From Arthrobacter jinronghuae (GTDB lineage: Bacteria; Actinomycetota; Actinomycetes; Actinomycetales; Micrococcaceae): a DNA stretch of 64,000 nucleotides. The stretch is taken from contig NZ_CP104263.1 in the NCBI RefSeq assembly GCF_025244825.1, forward strand, positions 1,736,001 to 1,800,000. The letters run 5' to 3'. Below are positions 51,493 to 59,272 of this stretch, piece by piece (within the stretch, counting starts at the first letter, position 1; each line of letters begins with the position of its first letter). The position numbers and the translations under genes are program-made. The notes under the pieces are model-generated. The model was not told the origin of the DNA. It searched no databases and saw only the letters and a program-made list of their open reading frames with translations.

Positions 51493-52458
51493 TCAGGTCG
51501 CGAACACTGCGCTTACGGCAGGTGCAACGTCCCGGTAGGTATGGATGGTTCGGGCGGTACCGCGTCCTTCCCGGGCGAGCTCACGGCCCAGTTCGACGTC
51601 GGTTTCGGCACTGGTGTCGATCAGGACGTCCAGCCGAGGCAGGCGTGCAGCGGCAATCCGGGGATCCGGGCCGGCGTTGTGGACGCAGTCCGAGAGCAGC
51701 AGCACCCTCGCGTCCCTGACCGGGATCCGCAGCAGTTCACGATGGGCGAGCTCCAGCGGAAAGCTGATGTTGGTGAGCCCCCGGGCCGGGATGCGCAGCA
51801 GCGTGTCCAACAGCTCCATCGGCTTCAGCTCGGAGCCCAGCGGCAGCAGCAGGGCGGCATCGGACCAGAAGGCAATAACTGCCAGCGCGTCGCGGTGCAG
51901 TTCGGCGGCCAACGCCCCCACAGTGGCGGCGGCCGTCTGCAGGCGTTCGCCCTTCATCGACCCCGAAACGTCCACCGCGAGCACCACGGACCGGCGGGTG
52001 CGCACCCGGTCCCGGACCACGATGTCTTCATCTTCGGGGACCGGCCGTTCGGCCAGCACTTCCAGTGTCCGGTCCAGATCGATGTCATCGCTGCCGCCCC
52101 GGTAGGGCAGACTGGCGAGCGATCCGCTGCCGCGGCGCGGCACCGCGTCCGCCCGCGGTCGGGGCACGGACAGCAGGGCGGCGATATGCCGCACCCGTGC
52201 GCGGACCGCCGGGTCCACAGGCACCGGGGTTACCTCGGCAGCGGCCGATGCAGCGGCATCATCGGTGAATCCCGGGCGGGATACCCCGGGAGGGGCCGCG
52301 CCGCCCGGACTGCGGCGGCGTGCTCCGGCAGGCTGGATCACCGCGCCCGGCCCACCGCCGGGCACCGGCTCAAACACGGAGGGATCCTCGGTCAGCTGTT
52401 TCGGGGCGCGGCGCAGCGGCGGGCGCCGGTCCGGCCTGCGCCCGGTGCGTCGCGACAC
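51493..52458 (-). CDS. VWA-domain protein, CoxE-like, in the mycofactocin cluster
   Basis: A 321-residue soluble protein. Residues 1-150 are Pro/Arg/Gly-rich and largely disordered. The von Willebrand A domain (about 155-300) has the metal site DVSGSMKG (DxSxS at 163-167), LTNISFPLELAH with the Thr, and LLLSDCVHN with the Asp. The VWA partner of a MoxR ATPase usually inserts metal centres or remodels an enzyme. The gene lies 24 bases after the MoxR gene and 31 before mftD, so it is part of the mft operon here. It is not a canonical mft gene. Confidence 0.85.
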   Translation of the reverse strand: MSRRTGRRPDRRPPLRRAPKQLTEDPSVFEPVPGGGPGAVIQPAGARRRSPGGAAPPGVSRPGFTDDAAASAAAEVTPVPVDPAVRARVRHIAALLSVPRPRADAVPRRGSGSLASLPYRGGSDDIDLDRTLEVLAERPVPEDEDIVVRDRVRTRRSVVLAVDVSGSMKGERLQTAAATVGALAAELHRDALAVIAFWSDAALLLPLGSELKPMELLDTLLRIPARGLTNISFPLELAHRELLRIPVRDARVLLLSDCVHNAGPDPRIAAARLPRLDVLIDTSAETDVELGRELAREGRGTARTIHTYRDVAPAVSAVFAT

Positions 52459-52482
52459 CGGCGAATCGGCGGAAACCTCTCT

Positions 52483-53394
52483 TCAACCCGGTGCCGCCGC
52501 GGCAGGATTAAGGATGAAGTGGTCTTCCCAGATCTCCCGCAGCACCCGTTCAGGAGTCGTCTCGGCCGCTTCGTCCAGGTGGATCCGTCCCGAGAGGGAA
52601 ACCGCCATCGCGTCATAGACCAACTCGCGGTAGCCGGCGCCACCCGGATCGGAGATCCTGCGGAGTCCGGCGAGCTGGCCGGACACCAGGACGCAGTCAA
52701 TGGCGCCGCGGACGCTGGAGCCCTGGCGGATATCCGGATGGTTCCGGGTGGCGCGCGTCAGTGCCACGGCGTCGGCGATGAGGGCTTCTCCGAGTACCCC
52801 CGGCGCGCTGGTGCGCAGTGCCACGATGCCGCGCTCGGCGTCGTCGTCCTGATAGCCGACGGCGAGCCGGTTCAAACGGTCATGCACGGAAGTGGAAAGC
52901 CGGGTGGTGCCCTGGTTGTCGTAGGGATTCATGGACGCGATCACCCGGAATGTGTCCTGGGCCGGGATGTTGCCGACACGCGGGACCGCGATGGAACGGT
53001 CCGCCATGGCAGCCAGCAGCGTGTTGAGCGTGTCCTCCGGAGCCCGGTTGAATTCTTCGATGTAAAGGAATCCGCCGGTCTGCATTGCTTCCACCAGGGG
53101 ACCGGCAACGAAGTTGTCCGCACTGTAGTCCTCGCGCAGTACCCGTGCCGGGTTGTGGTGTCCTACGAGTTTGGACGGGGTCAGATCCGCGTTCCCCTCG
53201 ACGAAGAGCAGCGGAATGCCCCATTCGGCAGTGATGGCCTTGAGCATGGTGGTTTTGCTGGTGCCCGGAGGGCCCTCCAGGACAATGTCGCGGCCGGCGG
53301 CGACGGCCGCGAGCGTAAGTTCCAGCTCACGCTCGCGGCCGACGAGGTGCGCGGCGATGCGGTCCCGGGTGGCCCCGATATCCGTGGTCTGCAC
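52483..53394 (-). CDS. MoxR-type AAA+ ATPase in the mycofactocin cluster
   Basis: A 303-residue AAA+ protein. Walker A GPPGTSKTT (residues 41-49), Walker B FLYIEEFNRA (about 109-117), sensor FRVIASMNPYDNQG, and an arginine-finger region LSTSVHDRLNRLAVGY. It resembles MoxR/CoxD ATPases that act with VWA proteins in enzyme maturation. GTG 53394 has AAAGGAAC five bases upstream. It sits between SDR1 and the VWA gene, co-directional with the whole mft operon. Confidence 0.88.
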   Translation of the reverse strand: MQTTDIGATRDRIAAHLVGRERELELTLAAVAAGRDIVLEGPPGTSKTTMLKAITAEWGIPLLFVEGNADLTPSKLVGHHNPARVLREDYSADNFVAGPLVEAMQTGGFLYIEEFNRAPEDTLNTLLAAMADRSIAVPRVGNIPAQDTFRVIASMNPYDNQGTTRLSTSVHDRLNRLAVGYQDDDAERGIVALRTSAPGVLGEALIADAVALTRATRNHPDIRQGSSVRGAIDCVLVSGQLAGLRRISDPGGAGYRELVYDAMAVSLSGRIHLDEAAETTPERVLREIWEDHFILNPAAAAPG

Positions 53395-53414
53395 AGGGTT
53401 CCTTTCCCGGCCGG

Positions 53415-54254
53415 TCAGTGAACGGCGCCGCCGGCGTCGACCGGGATCTGGCCGCCGGAAACGTAGTAGGACTGGTCGGAGGCCAGCCATGCCACGGCGT
53501 TGGACACATGCTCGGGCTCGATCCACGCCTTGCCCATGGGATTGGTGCCCGCGAACGCCGCTTCGGCGTCCTCGGCCTGCGGATCGTCCAGTTCGGGCCG
53601 GAACAACTGATAGGTCTTCCGGTTCTTCACCATCGGGGTGTCCACGGAGTTCGGATGGATGGTGTTGACCCGGATCCCGAACGGGCCGAGCTCGTTGGCA
53701 AGCACCTTCATCAGGCCCACAACTGCATGCTTGGTGGTGGTGTACGCCGCGACGTTTGCCAGCCCCTTGAACCCGGCCAGCGAGGAAATGATGACCACTG
53801 AGCCGCCGGGGCCGGACGCGATCAGGTGCTCGGCGGCCGCCTTATAGGTATGCCAGACACCGGTGACGTTGATGTCCATCAGGTCCTGCCAGGACTGCTC
53901 GTCAACCTTGTGCGTGGCAGAACCGAAGGTGAAGATCCCGGCGTTGGCCACCACGATGTCCAGCCTGCCCAGCTGCGCCACCCCCTCGTTCACGGCCGCA
54001 GTGAGCGCCTCAATGTCGCGGACGTCGGCCTCCACCGCAACAATGCGTCGGTCCAGGGCTTCGACCTGCTGCGTTGTTTCCTTGAGATCCTCCGGGGTTG
54101 CCGGGGGATAGAAGTCCGTCACGGTGTCCACCGGTCCGCAGAGATCGACGGCGATGATGTCCGCCCCCTCCCGGGCCAGACGCAGCGCGTGTGCCCGTCC
54201 CTGGCCGCGGGCCGCACCGGTGATAAACGCTACTTTTCCTTCTAGGTTTCCCAT
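53415..54254 (-). CDS. Mycofactocin-coupled SDR oxidoreductase (SDR1)
   Basis: A 279-residue short-chain dehydrogenase of the mycofactocin-coupled family (TIGR03971 type). GNLEGKVAFITGAARGQGRA has the cofactor motif, ADIIAVDLCGPV the family's extended DLC signature, NAG and a Ser in IISSLAG, and YTTTKHAVV as the YxxxK site. Members hold NAD(H) tightly and hand electrons to mycofactocin instead of exchanging NADH. ATG with GAAAAGGAAAG upstream. It is the most divergent of the four copies here. Confidence 0.92.
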   Translation of the reverse strand: MGNLEGKVAFITGAARGQGRAHALRLAREGADIIAVDLCGPVDTVTDFYPPATPEDLKETTQQVEALDRRIVAVEADVRDIEALTAAVNEGVAQLGRLDIVVANAGIFTFGSATHKVDEQSWQDLMDINVTGVWHTYKAAAEHLIASGPGGSVVIISSLAGFKGLANVAAYTTTKHAVVGLMKVLANELGPFGIRVNTIHPNSVDTPMVKNRKTYQLFRPELDDPQAEDAEAAFAGTNPMGKAWIEPEHVSNAVAWLASDQSYYVSGGQIPVDAGGAVH

Positions 54255-54291
54255 GGTGCTTTCCTTTTCTGGGAGTGTGTTGCCGGTCGGT

Positions 54292-55104
54292 TTAGTACTG
54301 GGTAACCCCTGCATCCACGGTCATGGCCAGGGATGTCACGTAGCGGGCCTCGTCGGAGGCGAGGAACAGCACCGCATTGGAAATATCCGCCGGCTGTACG
54401 GCCTGGACGTCCAGCAGGTTGGTTGACATGGCGGCCAGCCGGGCGTGCTCCTCCAGCCAGACGGGAAAGGACTGCATGTCCTCGCCGCTGATCATGGTGG
54501 TCATCACCCCAGTGGGATGGATGGAATTGACCCGGATATGGTGTTCGGCCAGCTCCGTGGCAAAGGCCCGCATCAGTCCCACCACGCCGTGCTTGGCGGC
54601 CACATAGGGGGTCAGGAAGGGCAGTCCCTTCAGCCCTGCGGCGGAGCTGGTGAGAATGATGGAGCCGCCGCCCGCTTCCACCAGATGCGGGGCCGCCAGC
54701 TGTACCGTGTTCCACACCCCGGTGAGATTGATGCCGACGGTTTCCTCCCACATGTCCGGGGTGGTTTCATCCCAGGGCTTCATGATCATGATTCCGGCGT
54801 TCGCGACAACGATGTCCAGTCTGCCCAGCTCGGCCACGCCGGCGTCGAGCACCCGCTGCATGGCGGCCCGGTCCCGGACGTCGGCTTTCGCGGCCACGAT
54901 CCGCCGGTCCAGGGCCTCCACCTCCTTGACCGTCTGCGCCAGGTCCTCTTCCGTGGCGGCCGGGTACTTCACACCCGGGACGGAGTCGCAGAGATCGACC
55001 GCGATGATGTCCGCGCCCTCCTGTGCCAGCCGGATGGCGTGGCTCCGGCCCTGACCGCGGGCGGCACCGGTGATGAACGCTACTTTTCCTTCGACACGCC
55101 CCAT
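54292..55104 (-). CDS. Mycofactocin-coupled SDR oxidoreductase (SDR2)
   Basis: A 270-residue paralogue. It has GRVEGKVAFITGAARGQGRS, VDLCDSVPGVKY, NAGIMIMKPWDETTPDMW in the substrate region and PYVAAKHGVVG as active site. It matches SDR3 along its whole length, including a stretch of about 70 identical bases (54655-54722 with 55493-55560), evidence of recent duplication or gene conversion. ATG with a GGGAG site upstream. Confidence 0.93.
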   Translation of the reverse strand: MGRVEGKVAFITGAARGQGRSHAIRLAQEGADIIAVDLCDSVPGVKYPAATEEDLAQTVKEVEALDRRIVAAKADVRDRAAMQRVLDAGVAELGRLDIVVANAGIMIMKPWDETTPDMWEETVGINLTGVWNTVQLAAPHLVEAGGGSIILTSSAAGLKGLPFLTPYVAAKHGVVGLMRAFATELAEHHIRVNSIHPTGVMTTMISGEDMQSFPVWLEEHARLAAMSTNLLDVQAVQPADISNAVLFLASDEARYVTSLAMTVDAGVTQY

Positions 55105-55126
55105 TGCGTGCTCCCTTCGATTGGTT

Positions 55127-55939
55127 TTAGTACTGGGTGTTGCCGGCGTCGACGGCCATCGCGAGCGAGGTCACGTAACGGGCCTCATCCGAGGCAAGGA
55201 AAAGCACGGCGTTGGATATGTCCACCGGCTGCGTAATGTCCACCGGCAGCAGGTTGGTCATCATGCCGCCGACCCGGGGGTGGGCTTCCAGCATTGAGCC
55301 CATGGCCGCCATCCCGTCGCCGGAAGCCATCGCCGTGTCGACACCGGTGGGATGCACCGTGTTGACCCGGATGTTGTGCTCGGCCAGTTCCGTGGCGAAA
55401 GCACGCATAATTCCCACCACGCCGTGCTTGGCTGCGACATAGGGGGTCAGGACCGGCAGTCCCTTCAGCCCCGCGGCGGAGCTGGTAAGAATGATGGAGC
55501 CGCCGCCCGCTTCCACCAGATGCGGGGCCGCCAGCTGTACCGTGTTCCACACCCCGGTCAGGTTGGTGCCCACGGTGTCGTTCCAGATCTCCGGGGTGAC
55601 CTCGTTCCACGGCTTCATGATGCAGATGCCGGCGTTGGCCACCACGATGTCCAGCCGGCCGAGCTCCGCGACGCCGGTGTCGATGGCTTTCTGCAGGGCG
55701 GCCCGGTCCCGGACGTCGGCTTTGGTGGCGATGATGCGCCGGTCGAGTGCCTCAACTTCCTTGACGGTCTGGGCCAGATCTTCCTCCGTGGCCGACGGGT
55801 AGCCGACCCCCGGCAGGGTGTCGCAGAGGTCCACGGCGATGATGTCCGCGCCCTCCTGTGCCAGCCGGACTGCATGGCTGCGGCCCTGCCCCCGGGCAGC
55901 TCCGGTAATAAAAGCGACTTTTCCTTCTACACGCCCCAT
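55127..55939 (-). CDS. Mycofactocin-coupled SDR oxidoreductase (SDR3)
   Basis: A 270-residue paralogue and near twin of SDR2: identical length, VDLCDTLPGVGY, NAGICIMKPWNEVTPEIW, PYVAAKHGVVGIM. Differences from SDR2 concentrate in the C-terminal lid region (residues about 205-240), which usually shapes substrate specificity. ATG with an AGGAGG-type site upstream. Confidence 0.93.
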   Translation of the reverse strand: MGRVEGKVAFITGAARGQGRSHAVRLAQEGADIIAVDLCDTLPGVGYPSATEEDLAQTVKEVEALDRRIIATKADVRDRAALQKAIDTGVAELGRLDIVVANAGICIMKPWNEVTPEIWNDTVGTNLTGVWNTVQLAAPHLVEAGGGSIILTSSAAGLKGLPVLTPYVAAKHGVVGIMRAFATELAEHNIRVNTVHPTGVDTAMASGDGMAAMGSMLEAHPRVGGMMTNLLPVDITQPVDISNAVLFLASDEARYVTSLAMAVDAGNTQY

Positions 55940-55965
55940 GGCATGCCTCCTGATTTTCGAAAGGG

Positions 55966-56796
55966 TTATTTCGCGGTTGATCCGGCGTCGATGGGAAGGG
56001 TCACGCCCGTGATGTACCGGGCCTCATCGGAAGCGAGGAACAGGACCGCGTTGGAAATGTCCACCGCGTCCACCCACTTGATGGGCAGCACATTCAAGGC
56101 TTGGAACCGTTCCCCGATCTGCTCGCGCGTCGGATTGTCCAGATCGGGTGCGAAGAGGTTGTAGGTGGCACTGTTGTGGATCATGTCCGTATCCACACTT
56201 GTGGGGTGCACGGAATTGACCCGGATCATGTCCGGCGCGAGCTCGAGCGCCAGGGCGCGCATCAACCCGACGACACCGTGCTTCGCAGACACGTAGTGCG
56301 CCAGGTTTGCGATGCCCATCAGTCCGGCGGTGGAGCTGGTCAGGATGATGGATCCGCCGTTCCCGCCGGCGCGCAGATGGGGGATGGCGGCCTTCGCCGT
56401 GTGCCAGACACCGGTCAGGTTGATGTCCAGCATGTCCCCCCATTCCTCATCAGTCAGCTCATCGACGGCGCCGAATCCCGCAATCCCTGCGTTGGCACTG
56501 ACGATGTCCAGCCGCCCCAACTGGGCCACGCCGTCGTCGACCGCGGCCTTGAGCGCGCCGTAATCCCTGACGTCGGCTTCGAGAGCCACGATGCGGCGGT
56601 CCAGCGCCTCCACATCCTTGACGGTCTGCGCCAGGTCCTCAGGAGTAGCCATGGGATAGTGGACGGTGCCCACCTGGTCGCAGAGGTCGACGGCGATGAT
56701 GTCCGCCCCTTCCTGCGCCAGCCGCAGCGCGTGGCTGCGTCCTTGCCCGCGGGCGGCTCCGGTAATGAATGCGACTTTGCCTTCAACACGCCCCAT
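55966..56796 (-). CDS. Mycofactocin-coupled SDR oxidoreductase (SDR4)
   Basis: A 276-residue member lying just downstream of mftC. It has VDLCDQVGTVHY, NAGIAGFGAVDELTDEEW, and HYVSAKHGVVG as active site; the C-terminal region (ATYNLFAPDLDNPTREQIGE) is longer than in SDR2/3 and resembles SDR1. ATG 56796 with AAAGAAGG upstream; an open frame further upstream is non-homologous. Fifty bases separate it from mftC. Confidence 0.93.
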   Translation of the reverse strand: MGRVEGKVAFITGAARGQGRSHALRLAQEGADIIAVDLCDQVGTVHYPMATPEDLAQTVKDVEALDRRIVALEADVRDYGALKAAVDDGVAQLGRLDIVSANAGIAGFGAVDELTDEEWGDMLDINLTGVWHTAKAAIPHLRAGGNGGSIILTSSTAGLMGIANLAHYVSAKHGVVGLMRALALELAPDMIRVNSVHPTSVDTDMIHNSATYNLFAPDLDNPTREQIGERFQALNVLPIKWVDAVDISNAVLFLASDEARYITGVTLPIDAGSTAK

Positions 56797-56845
56797 TGCG
56801 TGTACCTTCTTTCTTTTTTGCGAGCCGCCGGCTGCGGCCCGGATC

Positions 56846-58111
56846 TTAGGTGCCGCAGCTCCCGCCGCAGCCGGATGGAACAGGTGCAGGGTTGAAGCCC
56901 GCGAGCGGATCTTCAGCACAGGCACTGACCGGCGCGGTATCGGGCCGGCGCCGGGAGATGGTGACCGGCACGGGCCCGGTCCGAGGACGCGGGGGAGAGG
57001 TGCGGTGGGAATGGTCTCCGTCGGGGCGGGGCAGGGCTTCCCCGGCCCGCGCCTCGAGGGCTGCCTCGCCCAGTCCCCGGACGCACTCCGGGTCCGGTCC
57101 GTCCAGCGGCAGCCCCGTGAAGAACTTGGCCGCCATGCACCCGCCGCGGCACGTGTCGAAAAACGGGCAGCCGGAGCAGGCCCCGCCGGTCTGCGGGGAA
57201 CGCAGCCGGGTAAAAAGCTCCGAGTGCCGCCATACCTCGGAGAACCCGCCGGGATTGCGGATGCTGCCGGCCAGGAACTCGTCGTGGATGGCAAAGGGAC
57301 AGGCGTAAACGTCGCCCACCGGATCGATCAGGCAGACCACCCGGCCGGCACCGCACATATTCAGCCCCGGCAGGGATCCGCCGTACGCGGACAGGTGGAA
57401 GAAGGAATCGCCGGTGAGCACGTCCTCGCCGTGTTCCACCAGCCAGTCGTAGAGCTCCCGCTGCTGCGCGGCTGTAGGGTGCAGGTCGTCCCAAACATCG
57501 GCGCCGCGGCCGGACGGCCGCAGCCGGGTCAGGCGTAGCTGGGCCTGGTACTTGTCCGCAATGGCCTTGAACGGGTCCAGCTGGGGAATGTTCTGCCGGG
57601 TACAGACCACGGAGATCTTGAAACCGGTGAACCCTGCGTCGGCCATGTTCTGCATGGCGCGCAGCGCGGTGTCGAACGAACCGGGACCGCGGACGGCGTC
57701 ATTGACGTCCGCGGTGGCCCCGTCAAGGGAAATCTGCACGTCGACGTAATCGCTCGCCGCGAGCCGGGCTGCCACGTCGGGAGTGATCTTCACGCCGTTG
57801 GTCGAGAACTTCACCCCCACGTGGTGGGCGGTGGCGTAGTCGACGAGCTCCCAGAAGTCCGGGCGGACCGTGGGCTCCCCGCCGCCGATGTTCACATAGA
57901 ACACCTGCATTCTTTCGAGTTCGTCGATCACCGCCTTGCACTCCAGCGTGGTCAGTTCCCGGGGATCCCGCCGGCCGGAGCTGGAGAGACAGTGGACGCA
58001 GGAGAGGTTGCAGGCGTAGGTCAGTTCCCAGGTGAGGCAGATCGGAGCGTCGAGGCCGGTCTCGAACAGATCGACCAGGGTCCCCGGCCGGGGAGTGGAG
58101 AGCACCGTCAT
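56846..58111 (-). CDS. mftC: Mycofactocin radical SAM maturase MftC
   Basis: A 421-residue radical S-adenosylmethionine SPASM enzyme that decarboxylates the C-terminal Tyr of MftA and then cross-links it to the preceding Val. The radical SAM Cys34, Cys38 and Cys41 are in CNLSCVHC; IGGGEPTVRPDF follows. The SPASM region carries CGAGRVVC, YACPF, and GACSGCPFFDTCRGGCMAAK. The protein has an extra C-terminal tail of Arg/Pro-rich sequence (from about residue 365) ending in GCGGSCGT. ATG overlaps the mftB stop. Confidence 0.95.
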   Translation of the reverse strand: MTVLSTPRPGTLVDLFETGLDAPICLTWELTYACNLSCVHCLSSSGRRDPRELTTLECKAVIDELERMQVFYVNIGGGEPTVRPDFWELVDYATAHHVGVKFSTNGVKITPDVAARLAASDYVDVQISLDGATADVNDAVRGPGSFDTALRAMQNMADAGFTGFKISVVCTRQNIPQLDPFKAIADKYQAQLRLTRLRPSGRGADVWDDLHPTAAQQRELYDWLVEHGEDVLTGDSFFHLSAYGGSLPGLNMCGAGRVVCLIDPVGDVYACPFAIHDEFLAGSIRNPGGFSEVWRHSELFTRLRSPQTGGACSGCPFFDTCRGGCMAAKFFTGLPLDGPDPECVRGLGEAALEARAGEALPRPDGDHSHRTSPPRPRTGPVPVTISRRRPDTAPVSACAEDPLAGFNPAPVPSGCGGSCGT

Positions 58112-58383
58112 GGCGTCCTCTCGATCACCATATTTGAGGAGGCCAGTGCGCCCAGGGCCCGCTGGTAGCGGGGCAGGTCCGCGAGGTCGACGCCGGCGGA
58201 CGCACAGGCCGCGCCGGCACTCGGCTCCGTACGCAGCTGCTGCACGATCGCCAGGAGGGTCGTGTCCTTGAGAAAGGACAGCCGGCGGGTGCCGAAGTGG
58301 TACAGCAGCGCGCCGAAAGGTTCCGGACGGACCGAGACCTGGGGGTGCAGCCGCCAGGGGAGGTTGAGATCAAACGTCTGCAT
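58108..58383 (-). CDS. mftB: Mycofactocin RiPP recognition protein MftB
   Basis: A 91-residue peptide chaperone. It is the RiPP precursor recognition element that presents MftA to MftC. The N-terminal LPWRLHPQVSVRPEPFGALL and HFGTRRLSFLKDTTLLAIVQ are MftB hallmarks. ATG at 58383, 12 bases after the mftA stop; its stop overlaps the mftC start by four bases (ATGA). Confidence 0.93.
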   Translation of the reverse strand: MQTFDLNLPWRLHPQVSVRPEPFGALLYHFGTRRLSFLKDTTLLAIVQQLRTEPSAGAACASAGVDLADLPRYQRALGALASSNMVIERTP

Positions 58384-58395
58384 TCCGCGCCGGTC

Positions 58396-58539
58396 CTAGT
58401 AAACGCCGCACATACCGTCGATGGAGACTTCCTCCACCAGCAGGTCCTCCGTGGCTTCCGGTTCCGCGCCGGTGCGTACGGGTCCTTCGGGGACGGAACC
58501 GGTGAGCGGGGTTGCAATCGGGTCTTGTGCAGCTCGCAT
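58396..58539 (-). CDS. mftA: Mycofactocin precursor peptide MftA
   Basis: A 47-residue RiPP precursor. The C-terminus VEEVSIDGMCGVY is the invariant MftA core; the last Val-Tyr becomes mycofactocin. The leader holds DLLVEEVSID, the MftB-binding part, and a longer N-terminus than the roughly 30 residues of mycobacterial MftA. ATG at 58539 with AAGGAG six bases upstream. First gene of the leftward mft operon, divergent from mftR. It is too short for routine gene finders and may be missed. Confidence 0.96.
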   Translation of the reverse strand: MRAAQDPIATPLTGSVPEGPVRTGAEPEATEDLLVEEVSIDGMCGVY

Positions 58540-58633
58540 TGGTGCTCCTTCTGGCAGAATCCGGCTTCGGCGGCGATACTCTGTGTGCCGGCGAGAGTAA
58601 CGGCACCGAGTGCCATTGGGAAGAGGTAATTTC

Positions 58634-59251
58634 GTGGCAACTGCAGCGGCGTTGGGGAAATCGGAACGAGCCGGCAGGAAACCGGTCACTTCCAAGGCAG
58701 AGCTCAGCCATACGGCGCTGGTCCTCTTTGACCGGAAGGGTTTTGACCAGGTCACCGTGGATGAGATCGCTGCCGCAGCGGGGATAGGCAGGCGGACCTT
58801 TTTCCGGTACTTTCCGTCGAAGAACGATTTGCCGTGGGGAGACTTCGAGGAGCTCCTGGCCCGGATGGACGGGTACCTGGATTCGCTGCCGGAAACCGTG
58901 CCGCTGGCCAGCGCACTCTGCAATGCGGTCATTGAGTTCAACCGGCTGCCGCCCGAGGAGGTTCCGTATCACCGGCAGCGGATGGAACTCCTGCTGGGCG
59001 TTCCTACGCTGCTGGCACACTCCACATTGAGGTACGCTGCCTGGCGGCAGGTGGTGGCCAGGTTTGCCGGCAAGCGGCTGGATCTGCCGGAGAGCAGCCT
59101 CAAGCCCCAGGCGATCGCCTGGGCGCTCCTGGGCTTGTGCCTGGCGGCGTACGAGCAGTGGCTGGAAACAACGGACACGGAACTTACCGGGATCCTGCAG
59201 GAGTCTTTGAAGCTGTTTCCGGATGTTCTGGAGGGGCAGACCGAAGAATAA
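58634..59251 (+). CDS. mftR: Mycofactocin system regulator MftR (TetR family)
   Basis: A 205-residue TetR regulator. LFDRKGFDQVTVDEIAAAAG and GRRTFFRYFPSKNDLPWGDF make up the DNA-binding domain with the MftR signature FRYFPSKNDLPWGDFEELL. It diverges from mftA and should repress the mft operon; mycobacterial MftR responds to long-chain acyl-CoAs. GTG 58634 with AAGAGG eight bases upstream. Confidence 0.92.
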   Translation: MATAAALGKSERAGRKPVTSKAELSHTALVLFDRKGFDQVTVDEIAAAAGIGRRTFFRYFPSKNDLPWGDFEELLARMDGYLDSLPETVPLASALCNAVIEFNRLPPEEVPYHRQRMELLLGVPTLLAHSTLRYAAWRQVVARFAGKRLDLPESSLKPQAIAWALLGLCLAAYEQWLETTDTELTGILQESLKLFPDVLEGQTEE

Positions 59252-59272
59252 CCGGTGCGGATGGGGGTGGAC

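Noticed and set aside
55966..57294. 442-codon version of SDR4
   Set aside because: The first 166 codons are antisense to mftC; the SDR domain begins at the ATG 56796 with a ribosome site.
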